The notes under the pieces: model-generated
Told to the model about the DNA's origin: nothing
Database searches by the model: none
Seen by the model: only the letters and a program-made list of their open reading frames with translations
DNA from: Dermanyssus gallinae
Lineage: Eukaryota > Arthropoda > Arachnida > Mesostigmata > Dermanyssidae
DNA length: 64,000 nucleotides
Direction of reading: 5' to 3'
Assembly: GCA_003439945.1 (NCBI GenBank)
Contig: QVRM01005681.1
Span: 166,501-230,500 of the forward strand
Part shown: piece by piece, positions 8,965-19,059 of the stretch
Position numbering within the stretch: the stretch's first letter is position 1
How the letters are laid out: each line of letters starts with the position of its first letter
Made by a program: the position numbers and the translations under genes

Positions 8965-11368
8965 TTTGAGACCTTGGTAACACCACGGCAGTACTTGGAA
9001 CCTTGTCCAGGTGGTCGTCACGTTCACTGGGGGCCGATAGTTTACACCTCCTTATAAGTTAAATAAAATATATATGTTCTAAAATATATTATAATAATAG
9101 TAAAATAATAGTATAACGCCGACGCGCTGACACAGTGAACTGGCTTACTGACGCAATTACATCACCAGCAACAAGGCCAAATGCAACAATACCGACGGGC
9201 GTAATGATAACAAAAAAAAATATATATATATATATATATATTGGAAAGTGCAATACTTTAAATTTTGCCGCCAGACCGAAACCACCAAGGCTTTTCCGAT
9301 TTATTTTGCTTAGAAGCGATATTCATCAGCTACGCACAGGCCAATTCCTTTTATTCTTTGAGTTTGGTTAAAAAGTGAAGGATTTCGAAAATGTAAGTGC
9401 AACGAATCTGCGTCAAGTTCTGTGTTAAGAACCAAATCATATGTTCTAAAGTGGTGTTACGAACTGCTAATGGTGATCAAGCACTGTCCCGAACACTGTG
9501 TACCCGCACATGGTACCGTCGATTTCGCGACGTAAAGAAACCGAAGATGACCACCGTTCGGGAAAGCCTTCGACGTCAATAACAGAAAAAATCGCAATGT
9601 TCGCTCCAAAAATGTCGAATTCCCAGCAAATAAACGCCAGTCGGAAAACGTCTGAATTGAATCTTCAGGCAGTAGCTGAAGACCCTGTATTACTTCAGAG
9701 ATTGATTACAGGAGACGAATGGGTATATGGTCACCCAATCAACGTTCAATGCTGCTGTGCGTTATTTAACTTTAAGAATTTTGCGCGAGAACGTTCGAAA
9801 AATTCGCAGGTGCAACTCAACTCGATTCCAAAACACGCGTTTAGAAAATGTTTCGAAGACTGGGAAAGAAGATGGCTCAAGTGCATTGTAACGAGTGGAA
9901 ACAACTTTAAGCTACAGATATCCCTGTTTATAAATATGTATGATAACTTTTTGACCCGTTCTCGTATATATTTCGTACATATCGAATTTAAATTCAATAG
10001 GACATGCTCAAGCAAGCAATGCACCTATAAGGAGTAAATATCCTATCGTGCAATGGCAATCTGCTCGATTAGCGCTATTTGCGAAGGTCGTTTTCGTTTC
10101 TCACCTGCAGTGATTCTTGTCCGCCGAGATCCCAGAAATTTATTCTTACGCCCTGAGTATCAATTTTACCGATGTTAAGGCCCACCGTCGTGGTTACCTT
10201 GTTTGGCCGTAGAGCCGTATATCCCTTAGTGAATTTAGTCTTCGTCTGCTCCAAGTACGTTGTTTTACCTGCAACATGTGGAAATGCTCGAATGAAACAT
10301 GACCTTTCCAATTTCAGTTTGCCTAACTTGAGTCAGTAATTATATTTTCGTCTCTCTCATAAAGAAAATTATAATCTCTATATCGAAACATTACTTAAGT
10401 GTGTTTAGCTAGTAGCCTCAATAGTAGTAGTAGTAGTAAATGTGTGTGAAAAACAGTTCCGTGGACGTTAAATCTTGGCTGAGGGTCAGCCCGAAAAAAT
10501 TTAGTAAATGTGGCGGCGTGGTCTAGGGGACTGGTGCGCTAGTCATGGTTGTCATCTACCGGGGTGTCGCCGGTTCGATGCCTGTTGTTGATCGGATTTT
10601 CTTTGCGATGCTCATTGCGAATAGATGATAAACCATACCGCTGAGAGTCAGCGGCCATGCTGCCACAAGGACTGTTCTGGAAACCCTAGATATCTTAACA
10701 TGTCCGGCTCTCGGCGCATTGAAGATATACCTCAGGTTAAGTTCCAAGCCCGTAGGGGACGGAGGATAGTCTAGAATTAAAAACAACCTCCTTAAAAATG
10801 ATTTTAATTCTAGTAGTACTAAATGGGCCCAGCATTCCTCTAAGCTGCCATGAATAAGTGGCTCATTCATTCGCATTGTGGAGCCCGATGGCGTGGTGCA
10901 TTCGTCTCCGCCACGCGACCAGAGGAAACACATTGTGGCACATTTGTATTTATGGGGGTCCGTCTATGAAGCAATGCGAAAATCAGTCCCATGAACGTTA
11001 AATCTTAGCTGAGAGTCAGCCCAGAAAGTATTTATTCGCATTGACGTCATCTGTGGAGCCATCACGGAGGTGTGCATCTTAACGTCGTGATGACTCTTTC
11101 GGATATGGCGGCAGTGGAGTGCTGAGGAAACTGATCCTCGAATCATAAAACTCCAGCTGGCAAGTACTAGTAGTTGATACGATAAACGGCTTCGGCTTTA
11201 ATCGAACACGAGACCATACGACGAAACTGAACTTCGCAGCCACAAAAAACGGTAGCATCGGAAGCGTAATCTCAACAGCGTACCAGCGTTATCTAGCCCC
11301 AGTATAAGTACTGAGTACTCTTCCTTCTGCGTCAGATACTTCCAGAGTCCATGCAGCAGAGTGTACAT
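6549..11368 (-). CDS. ARFRP1: ADP-ribosylation factor-related protein 1 (Arf-like GTPase)
   Basis: The coding exons, in transcript order, are 11368-11284, 10268-10105, 8328-8140 and 6707-6549: 597 nt, 198 aa plus TAA. Human ARFRP1 is about 201 aa. All GTPase motifs are present: P-loop GLDNAGKTT (24-32), switch I TTTVG (54-58), WDLGGQ (74-79), NKQD (134-137) and the G5-like SAL (167-169). The start MYTLLHGLWKY matches the family N-terminus. It lacks the Gly2 used for myristoylation in ARFs. In this family (yeast Arl3p) the N-terminus is acetylated and binds SYS1 on the trans-Golgi, upstream of ARL1 and GRIP golgins; that is family knowledge. An upstream in-frame ATG at 11383 would add five residues, but 11368 is the conserved start. 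There are no frameshifts and every junction is GT..AG, so the gene looks functional. Confidence 0.95.
7253..7345. repeat. Three-unit minisatellite in ARFRP1 intron 3
   Basis: About three copies of a 31-32-bp unit are present, with cores like GATTGCAAACTGCCTA and TTAGTTAAGA. The copies differ at a few positions. The repeat lies immediately 5' of the antisense LINE fragment. Confidence 0.75.
7386..8000 (+). mobile_element. LINE 3' end (ORF C-terminus) inside ARFRP1 intron 3
   Basis: An open frame (7432-7911) encodes the C-terminal part of a non-LTR retrotransposon polyprotein. Diagnostic segments are RPDGLTLTPFERGRMLVWDA, CPLAFETMGSAGPLTLKLI and FLRQRLSLDIQRGK. These match the conserved end of a LINE family common in invertebrates, recognised by motif order. 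Everything upstream (endonuclease and RT core) is missing, so it is a 5'-truncated copy. It lies opposite in orientation to ARFRP1. A second copy sharing the 3' sequence around CCTGGGTTAGAGAACCC lies at 56.2-56.6 kb. Confidence 0.85.
8140..8328 (-). CDS. ARFRP1: ARFRP1 coding exon 3
   Basis: Sixty-three codons lie between an acceptor GATATTCAG and a donor GAG|GTATGT (8139). The exon encodes ALWDKYYLESHGVIYVVDS, the following Ser/Arg-rich helix, and the NKQD specificity motif. A 74-bp (TA)n tract begins 57 bp upstream of the acceptor in the preceding intron. Confidence 0.95.
8385..8458. repeat. (TA)n tract in ARFRP1 intron 2
   Basis: Seventy-four bp of TA preceded by (CA)n on the plus strand. 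In transcript sense it lies about 57 nt before the exon 3 acceptor. Confidence 0.95.
9370..9760 (+). mobile_element. Degenerate mariner transposase in ARFRP1 intron 2
   Basis: One frame reads QRICVKFCVKNQIICSKV and then ANGDQALSRT with WYRRF, matching the N-terminal helix-turn-helix region of mariner transposases. After about 9500 the homology continues in another frame: DDHRSGKPSTSITEKI, then LITGDEWVYG, which corresponds to the block around the first catalytic aspartate. Stops, the frameshift and the loss of everything beyond that block show that it is dead. The terminal inverted repeats were not located. Confidence 0.8.
10105..10268 (-). CDS. ARFRP1: ARFRP1 coding exon 2
   Basis: The acceptor GTTGCAG lies just upstream of 10268 and the donor CAG|GTGAGA at 10104. 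The exon runs from the end of the P-loop (KTTYLEQTKTKF) through switch I to WDLGGQESLQ. It is 164 nt long, entering in phase 1 and leaving in phase 0. Confidence 0.95.
10445..10501 (+). mobile_element. SINE family 1, 3' fragment
   Basis: The fragment matches the 3' body of the 14.38 and 17.59 kb elements (GTGGACGTTAAATCTTGGCT, then GAGGGTCAGCCCG). The tRNA-like head is missing. It lies in ARFRP1 intron 1. Confidence 0.75.
10511..10813 (+). mobile_element. SINE family 3 (tRNA-derived), full-length-like copy
   Basis: The head has an A-box-like GGTCTAGGGGAC and a B-box-like GGTTCGATGCC. The body contains GATAAACCATACCGCTGA and TGCTGCCACAAGGAC, and the 3' end is TTTTAATTCTAG. A second copy at 54961-55298 is similar along its full length, and a head fragment lies at 30676-30727 (minus). 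It sits in ARFRP1 intron 1 between two family-1 pieces. Confidence 0.85.
10878..11028 (+). mobile_element. SINE family 1 copy
   Basis: The copy begins GAGCCCGATGGCGTGGTG and continues through the shared body (GGGGGTCCGTCTATGAAGCA) to GAGAGTCAGCCC. The segment between the boxes is shortened relative to the 14.38 kb copy, so the B box is damaged. It lies in ARFRP1 intron 1. Confidence 0.8.
11284..11368 (-). CDS. ARFRP1: ARFRP1 coding exon 1
   Basis: The exon encodes residues 1-28 plus the first base of Gly29, reading from MYTLLHG through most of the P-loop. The donor is G|GTACGC at 11283. The intron splits the P-loop glycine codon (phase 1), and the sequence resumes exactly as G|GT AAA ACA in exon 2. 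Confidence 0.93.
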
Positions 11369-11570
11369 CGTTGCTGTTCGCACGCGAAGCTCACTTGAGC
11401 TTCGCGACCGGTTGCGCTGCGTGCTCTAGCTCGTCAAGCCGCCGGGTGGGACACGCGAACGCAGGACACGATAGGATGAGTCGGGCAGAGATGCGTGACC
11501 GCTCTTTGGTCACGCATAACCTGCCGGTGCAAGCGGCAACACTGCCGCGCTGCTGTGCTGTCTAGTACTA
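11369..11570 (-). promoter_or_regulatory. Probable ARFRP1 5' region
   Basis: The 200 bp upstream of the ARFRP1 start are GC-richer than the surroundings and contain several CpGs and no long repeat. No TATA box is evident at a convincing place. The placement is inferred only from its position at the 5' end of the gene. Confidence 0.3.
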
Positions 11571-13101
11571 GCGCTCCACACTACGCGCAACTACACACGA
11601 CACTTTGTTTGCACGTGTCGCAAATACGCTTGCTGTTGCTGCTATATGTTGCACTGTCGCAAATACGCTTGCTGTTACGTCATCGTTGTCGTTGGAACGT
11701 CGAGCGAGACACGTCTGCAAAAACAAGAAGAAGAAAGAAGAAGATGAGTAAGACGAAACAGATAAATAAGAGGAAGAGGCCATGCCCCGTAAGAAAACAG
11801 TGAAATCATGACAAATAAAGAAGAAAGAAACGCCGAAATTGACGGACGTTCTTCCAATGCGGTAAATGACAATGATGATAAAGCTGACAACGATGATGAT
11901 GACGATGATGATGATGAAGAAGATGATGATGGCGTGCAATTAGTGAGATTTGTGTTGCTATCGCGAAATGACACAATGACACATTGACACACGCAATCAA
12001 GAACGTTTTCGGAAAAACGGGTTCGCACACTGTGGTGGTTGATGTTGGTGCTGCCATGGCTGCTAACACCGTTCTTTTAGCAACAGGAGCAACAGTCTTC
12101 CATTAAGCCATGACGGGAGAGGCTGAACTTTACTAAAAAAAACCTCAGATGAACGCCACATAGCCCGCCGGTGTTGTGAGAGACATTAAACAATTATTGT
12201 GACAAGGCGTTGCTTGCCACGACGCCTTCCAATGCAGCACCGTAGCATTGGAAACACTACAAATTTTACACGACGCTTCTTTAAGTGCAGCTGTTAGCCA
12301 CTTGACTAGCGACAGACAGATAGTTCAGCTGAAATAATGTAGCAGTTTTGTTATTTGTTTGTTATTTTTTTTCTAGTCAGCTGAGAACGGAGATGATGCC
12401 GGTTGATACCGATACGTCTCAAATCAAACAGAGTGAGTGGATATGTCACCAAGATCTGTACTCCGTCCGAAATGCATGGTGTTTTTTCCTACCACCCTGC
12501 GAACGAATCTCGGTCTATTCATCTTTCATCACTAACCATCACGCAATTGTTGTAACGCATTGCTGCATTATTTAGACGCATTAGATTCAATTACACAATT
12601 GATTGTTGTTTAGTTGGCATAAAAGAACTGAGTGGATAAACACAACACAAAAAAAACCAAACACAGGTGCCCTTAAGTATGTAGCTCAAATCACAACTAA
12701 CTAGATTACTATTACTACTCATTACTATTTTAACACTCACCATACATAACGACAGCGACAATATCTAGCTGCACCATGGCCAAAGATTTGCGGTTCGATT
12801 TCGGCACGATTCTGTTCGCAGTCACTGATCATATGGTGCATGATGGGTGTGATCTCTGCCTCCTGTTGTTGTCGCGGGCGGTTGAGCAGGTTGAACGAGC
12901 ATCGGCAGCACCATGCACTCAACGAAAACTGCAAAGCAGGCGTAAGTCGACTTGCCTAAGTATGCACATTGCACAAGCATATACATATGACCAAAAATAA
13001 ATCATATATATATATATATATATATACGTACGAAATGGAGTTTACCTGGAGAATGTAGCAAGGACTAGGCCATCGGCTAAGACTGGTTTAGAGATATGTA
13101 C

Positions 13102-13105
<4 letters not shown>
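11570..13105. other. Non-coding stretch upstream of ARFRP1
   Basis: The interval contains GAT/CAT-rich low-complexity sequence at 11870-11930, short AT repeats (13008-13027) and no recognisable protein or RNA gene. ORFs here are short, overlap on both strands and carry no conserved motif. Confidence 0.4.
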
Positions 13106-13146
<41 letters not shown>

Positions 13147-13151
13147 CGAAA

Positions 13152-13606
13152 TGTAGCGAGGGCGTTACGCTAAGTCAGTCGGGGAAGAACTCCGTAAAAC
13201 GGCAACTACATCGCGAGGAGATTAGGGTTCTGATGAACGAGAACGCGAGTGTGTACTCGAACGTCTGGCACGTAGCACAGAGGAGAATAGGATAATACTG
13301 ATTGTCTATCCTTCGTCGGTTCCACTAATTTGTATAGAGAGACGTCGCGGCTTGCTAGCAACCGGGCCAGGTTCAGTTCTGAAATCGCTCGGAACTTACA
13401 TCGATGTGTGTCTGGTTCGTTAGTCGGTCCCCCCCCTTTGATTGATTGATTGGTTGGTTGAGATGTTCCTTAATCGGCTGGTGATCGTTTCGACGGTTCA
13501 GGACGTCGGGGTTTTGGCGCAGCGGAAAGCTGTGGCCGTTGCAGTACGGCCGTCGGCTGTGATCGGTTAGAATTGGTTTGAACCGCGCATAATGCCTAGA
13601 CACTGT
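13152..13606 (+). repeat. LTR-like direct repeat, copy 1
   Basis: The roughly 455-bp segment begins TGTAGCGAGGGCGTTACGCT and is paralogous to 14592-15046 in the same orientation. Shared blocks include ACTACATCGCGAGGAG, TTACATCG.TGTGTGTCTG and GGACGTCGG. The TGTARCG...CGTTACG start is palindromic. With copy 2 it could be the LTR pair of a short non-autonomous LTR retroelement. No protein-coding frame was found. Confidence 0.6.
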
Positions 13607-13950
13607 AGCGCAATTGGCTGGCTGAATTGTCCCGAGCCAACGATGGTCCTGTGTCGCGGGTCAGTTGGTGCACAATATCTTTGTCCATCGCGGGGCCTGA
13701 CGAGAGTGAGACTGTGAATTTGTTAAGGATGGCGGCGGTTAATTTTTAGAGGTCGCCTGTGTTGCTGGGTGCAGGACTGCTGTCACTTCGTACACCGCTC
13801 GGTTGGCTAGAGTTGGATAGTCTGAACTGAAGGGCTTGACTCTTCAGTCCATCTCTCCAAGTATTGCCGGTGTTTGCAGGATGTTTGTCAGTTGATATGA
13901 CGCGCGGTTGGGTAAAGTTGTAGACTGGAGCAGAGTTGGGACGACGTGCA

Positions 13951-14120
13951 CTCCCGAGCTGTGAGCTAACTCTTGTTCTCCCGAGCTGTGCTCTAACTCT
14001 GTTCAGGCGGACAGAACGTGAGCGGAGGTTCCAGCGGAGGCTCCCGAGCTGTGAGCTAACTCTCGTTCTCCCGAGCTGTGCTCTAACTCTGTTCAGGCGG
14101 ACAGAACGTGAGCGGAGGTT
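13951..14120. repeat. Two near-identical 80-bp units separated by 10 bp
   Basis: Units 13951-14030 and 14041-14120 differ at about one position. Each unit is internally repetitive, with CTCCCGAGCTGTG twice. They lie between the two LTR-like copies and probably arose by recent slippage or unequal exchange. Confidence 0.9.
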
Positions 14121-14377
14121 GGGCGGTATGGTCGAGTAGAATGAACCAGAGAGCTATGTTGAGGTCGGCGGTCCTCTCAAATTCTCGCAGCCATTCCCTG
14201 GTCCGGGTTGCGGAACCTCTGTGGAACCAGAGTCAGATCTGTGGTAACATCAACAGCATCGGGAACAGCTGGCGGAATGATGGCTAAGTCGCTGGCAGTG
14301 TGGGTAATGCAGTAATCGGTGTCGATTAGTTGAGGTCCCATTCCCCGCCCCCGATGTTGGATCTCCGAGGAGAGGGA

Positions 14378-14561
14378 GTCGAGCCCGGTGGCGTGGTGGC
14401 ATGCGTCTGCGCCTCGCGACCGGAGGAGAGACATGGGTGCGCGGGTTCGAGGCCCACCGTTGCACATTTGTATTTATGGGGGTCCGTCTATGAAGCAATG
14501 CGAGCACTCCCAAAGCACTCCCATGGACGGTACATCTTGGCTGAGAGTCAGCCCCGCAAGG
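14378..14561 (+). mobile_element. SINE family 1, full-length copy
   Basis: The tRNA-like head begins GTCGAGCCCGGTGGCGTGGT and has a B-box GGGTTCGAGGCCC. The body holds GGGGGTCCGTCTATGAAGCA, and the 3' end carries the hairpin-like GGCTGAGAGTCAGCC. Related copies are at 10878, 17588 and (minus) 31844. It ends about 30 bp before the second LTR-like repeat. Confidence 0.88.
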
Positions 14562-14591
14562 AGCATGGTAGAGGGGAGCATCTCCACCAAA

Positions 14592-15046
14592 TGTAACGAT
14601 GACGTTACGCTAAGTTCATTGGCGATGTAGAACTCAATACGACGGTAACTACATCGCGAGGAGGGTTCGGATGAACGAGAACGTATGTACGTGCGGTTGG
14701 TGCGTTCCCGTTCATCTGAATCCCATGCCATTCTTTCTCGGTGTGTTTTTGTAGAAGAGGCACCGCGGCGTGCTCACACCCCAAAAGATGCCAGATTCTG
14801 CGTTAGAATCGATTGGAAGTTACATCGCTGTGTGTGTCTGTTCCGTATTAGAATGCAGGTTATTGGGGGTTTCGCTTGGATTGAGCGTTTTGAATCGGTC
14901 CTACCCCTCTGATTGTTTGAATGAGACGTGCCATCAGCGGCTGGTTTTGACAGTTGAGGACGTCGGAATTTGGGCGCGGAAGGCTGTGGGCTTTTGGACG
15001 TGGCCGGTTATGATCGGTATGAATCGCGCCATAATGTGTTGACAGT
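14592..15046 (+). repeat. LTR-like direct repeat, copy 2
   Basis: The segment begins TGTAACGATGACGTTACGCT and aligns along its length with 13152-13606, with several indels. It is preceded by a purine-rich stretch (GGTAGAGGGGAGCA) that could be a polypurine tract. A (TA)n tract follows about 55 bp later. Confidence 0.6.
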
Positions 15047-15097
15047 GCAGTGCGTAGTTGTACCATTATTGAACTACTCAGACAGCGGAGCGCTTTG

Positions 15098-15101
<4 letters not shown>

Positions 15102-15163
<62 letters not shown>

Positions 15164-15234
15164 TATTTATAAATACGCACATGCATGTATATATATATAT
15201 ATATATTTATAAATACGCACATGCATGTATATAT
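15102..15234. repeat. (TA)n tract and duplicated TTTATAAATACGCACATGCA unit
   Basis: A long (TA)n tract is followed by two copies of a unit of about 42-48 bp, each made of (TA)n plus TTTATAAATACGCACATGCA. This is a local tandem duplication in a microsatellite. Confidence 0.9.
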
Positions 15235-15492
15235 GATAGAAAGTACCTTTATAATAAAGGGGTTGCAGCGTAGCTACTTTGTTGGAATATTCTTTAGGGA
15301 ACATTCAGTGGTGACGGTAGACCATTTCGATGAAACCATGGCCAGGCGCAAGGTTGTCTACGTGCTCTGTGTGCACGATGGCTTTGAGATTCACCAAGAC
15401 ATGAAATTGAAAGAAAATGGAAATATATGCAGGGTACAAAACTGCGGCCATGACAGGGGGCTGTTCAGCTGAGCTTCAAAGGCGAATAGTAG

Positions 15493-15530
<38 letters not shown>

Positions 15531-16847
15531 GTCGAGGTGCTTGACCCTCTACACAGTACGGTACGAATCAAACAACATGACATCGCACCGACTACGTTGC
15601 CAGACCACGAACAACGGCCACTGCATTACAACGCTCAATATTGTGTCAAAACCATAACGTCGAAATCATCAACACTAGCTAGTCAAACCGTCAAAGCGAC
15701 CGACAACATGGCGATACATCTTCAACCGGCCAATCAGCGGGGATGCGTTGCCCAGATGGAGGATTCGAGAGCTGTTTGCCCAGAGTTCAGGCCACTTGCG
15801 TCGGACGTTCTCGCACATGTTTTTTTTTAATTTAACGGTAGTATTCCTTATTACCTTGATGACCGTAAAACCAGGTAGGAAAAACTCGTGAAAGATGATT
15901 TTCCTGTAGAAAAAGCAGTCAAACAAACCTTGGCGTTGGATCTGCCTTGTCTGAGTTTCCTCGATCGACTCTCTCCTTGGATGCACCACTGGGAGGATTG
16001 GGCTTTGGTCTCTATGTCGTAACATATACACATGACTCGTCTTCTGTGATTCTTCTCTGTCTTCAAATATTGCTAATTGAAGCTCAAGATGTTTTTCGCT
16101 GCATAGAAAACTGTCATTCGAGGTATTCGTTGGATCCCACCAGGCATCCGTCTCTGTAACCTATTACAACTGAGACCTGTAGATAGATTTGTTAAAGCTA
16201 AGCTGATAGTCTAACCATTTTACAAACGCCCCACTTTGTAGTATCATTTTTTTTCATCTAAGTGCTTGGAATTTCACTGAATACAGACCTAAACGTAACG
16301 ACACAGATATTCTTTTTTACATATTAGTGTTTATTTAGTGCTAGCCTAAACTCAAACCTTAACTTGAGAAGAATTATGCCTAATAAGTGAGGCACAATAA
16401 TTATTCATAAAAATACCGAAGAAGGTATAGAATTAACCGATTGAATGATAATGCTTGAGAAATACTTATTCTCCTCGGCCAGAGAAATGCTAATGTCTTT
16501 TAAGTTCTTGCCGAGAAAAATTGTAACCAACTGTTTGTGTATAAACGGGTATATATATACATTAATAACATATTTCGTGTGGAATTCTGCTTTGACTCAT
16601 TGGCAACTTAGGCGAACGAGACAGTCGTTGATTCATTTAGCGTCCACCAGGGGGCGCCAGCTGTTCTGTGGTATAGGTGGAATTGTGCGTCGAGTTGTTC
16701 TCGTATTGTATGCGGCTGTATTATTTTGTTTCTCCTATAATGACTGTCCCATTTTAATTTGATGCCAGCACGAAATATTTGCAATCTCAAAATTTTGTGT
16801 TTGAAAATACGTAAGCTGTTTTTTTGTTTACTATTTTAGTCTAGTTA

Positions 16848-16883
<36 letters not shown>

Positions 16884-17587
16884 AGACCTCAATGACTCTT
16901 CGACACCGTGAATAAATTGTATTTACGATGATGTGCTGACGGCACGAAACAGAAAAGAGCTAGAGTTTACAGAAAAGTATGTTAGAGATTGAGACCCTAG
17001 TCATCGCCTCGCTGCTGCACCGAGCGCGAAGATCATGCGCGGAATGAGGCGGAAAAGCAATTCTATTCTGAGATGAGGGACTCTTGCAGAAGTGGCTCGG
17101 CTTACCTCAAGGCAGTACAGATGAACTTTTTCATCCCAGCTGCTAACCGTGCTACTCTACATGACAATACCTCTGAATTGGCAGCACAAGCTCTGATAGA
17201 CGTGTCTCTCCCACTCTGTGGTGTGTAGTGCAGAACCGTTATCCTAAAATAGTGAAGAAAAGTTATTTTAAAATAGTGACCTACGTGGCAACACGGAACG
17301 AACGGGAGTGACGCTTTTAGGGTCGGCTTAGATTAGACGGATGGGGAACACACCTCGGAACAGGTTATTGCGACGTAGGGCTGAAACTGAAGATCTTAGA
17401 AGAAAAATGCCTCGGTGAGACCCTACCAAGTAAATGCGTGACATCTCATGTTCGAGCTGTTCCAGTTACCTCTTGAAGGCAGCGGGATTTCTCTGCGGAA
17501 ATAGGGGAACGCCTAGCAACTCTAAATCCGTGCCAACAGTCTTGCACCCTGCGAGAGCCCTGAGAGAGATTTGGCGCACCGAGACTT
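15235..17587. other. Mostly unidentified AT-rich stretch
   Basis: The stretch contains (TA)n tracts at 15492-15526 and 16851-16880. Two ORF runs (15240-15472 and 15417-15830) have no recognised motifs. 15240-15475 has a faint LINE-like look (MKLKENGNICRV), but this was not strong enough to call. Nothing else was seen. Confidence 0.35.
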
Positions 17588-17762
17588 GTCGAGCCCGGTG
17601 GTGTGGTGGCTTAAGTCTGCGCCTCGCAACCCGAGGAGACACATAGGTGCGCGGGTTTGAGCCCCACCGTTGCACATTTGTATACATGGGGGTCCGTCTA
17701 TGAAGCAATGTGAAAAACTGTTCCGTGGACGTTAAATCTTGGCTGAGGGTCAGCCTGAAAAC
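17588..17762 (+). mobile_element. SINE family 1, full-length copy
   Basis: The copy matches 14378-14561 through the head (GTCGAGCCCGGTGGTGTGGT), the B-box GGGTTTGAGCCCC (one mismatch to consensus) and the tail GGCTGAGGGTCAGCC. A short A-rich end (CCTGAAAAC) follows. Confidence 0.88.
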
Positions 17763-17934
17763 TTTACCCTGGAAGAGCCTCCAGTACATATACAATGAAA
17801 GCGCGAAATTTTCCAATTGGTATCTAAAGGACATTAGTCACGATATTCTACAGATGAGGAAGTTCTTGTGAGCTGGAAAGCGGCCTAAAATATACGCTAA
17901 GGTTACTTACCCTGCTAATTGTGGCACCGTCGTG

Positions 17935-18212
17935 CCGGAGGGCTGGGGAGGTTTATGCCTGTGAATGTCACAGTACATCATTACTATGTAACAAATATTT
18001 GTCTCTAGGAAGGACGGGGCTTAAATATTTGCATCTTATAAAAAAAATCTATAGAAAGTTATATGCCGGAAATGCCGGAGGGCTGGAGAGGTTTATGGGT
18101 GTGAACGTCACAGCACATCATTACTATGTAACAAATAATTGTCTACAGGAAGGACGGGGCTTAAATATTTGCATCTTATAAAAAAAAATCTATAGAAAGT
18201 TATATGCCAGTA
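17935..18212. repeat. Tandem duplication of a 140-bp unit
   Basis: Two copies (17935-18074 and 18075-18212) share CCGGAGGGCTGG, CATCATTACTATGTAACAAA, AAGGACGGGGCTTAAATATT and the A-run before TCTATAGAAAG. Identity is roughly 90%. No coding meaning was found. Confidence 0.92.
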
Positions 18213-18754
18213 TCAAACCCGAAGTCAGAGTTGGTGACTATCTCTGCCATTCCATTTAATCCACCATGTGTGAAATGAATGATATAAATGGAATGTAGTA
18301 GCTTTGTTGAGAATGCTATTTTCAAGAAAAGCCCACGCAAGTCCGATTGTGACTGCTCGCACTTTGCTAAATTCGCCATATAAGATGCCGAAAGGTGCTA
18401 AAACCCTGTACACAGTAAGAGTAAAACTCCCCAGTCTCAAGGAGGTTCTGTCAGTCACAAGCTACCCTCAATCATTTACATATTAGGGTGATACAAAAAT
18501 TTGTACTGTTCTAATATTTTCTCGTTTCAAAGACTTGCAGCGCCATTTAGAGCTAACGCTTGGTTTCCGTTTTTTGTAGGCGGAAAATTGTGAATGCAAA
18601 AGTGTAAATTTGAAGTATTTTGCTATTCGAATTCTCAAAAATTCAGCATTCCTAGTCCGTCTCACGACTAATACGCAAAGTATATTTGTCCGCCTGTTTT
18701 AGGCGCTGTCTCTATAGAAGCTGACGTTATCTACTATATATATTTTCTACCATC

Positions 18755-19057
18755 ATGAAAGATGGAAGAGAGTCGCACAACACGTTAAACGGTGGGCATT
18801 CCTCCCCGTCTGATTCACGCAATTGCTGGATGAAGCGACTGAGGAGGATTGTTAGGACTCTGTGCAGGGGCACTGCATTACACTACATATTTAACGGACT
18901 TTCTCTTGTCATTTTAAGCGTTGCGTTCAAATGTCTATATAGCATTTTGCTGAATGATTCTAAATTTAGTATGAATCGAGGTCAAGGAAATGCGCTTTAT
19001 TTCGCCATTAGCCGAGAACTGGGCGGGCGAGAGCTTGTGCCCAATCCACGTGTATAA
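18755..19057 (+). CDS. Hypothetical 100-aa ORF with one membrane-like segment
   Basis: ATG at 18755 is preceded by TACCATC. The product is hydrophilic at first (MKDGRESHNTLNGGH), then basic, then has one hydrophobic segment at about residues 42-66 (FNGLSLVILSVAF). It was not recognised as any family. An ORF of this length is expected by chance in 64 kb, so it is listed only because composition and start context are compatible with a gene. Confidence 0.15.
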   Translation: MKDGRESHNTLNGGHSSPSDSRNCWMKRLRRIVRTLCRGTALHYIFNGLSLVILSVAFKCLYSILLNDSKFSMNRGQGNALYFAISRELGGRELVPNPRV

Positions 19058-19059
19058 TC

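Noticed and set aside
15240..15475. Possible LINE fragment
   Set aside because: Only a short MKLKENGNICRV-like stretch suggests it; no RT or C-terminal signature.
15675..16031. 118-codon minus-strand ORF
   Set aside because: No motif and no splice support; length within chance expectation for this window.
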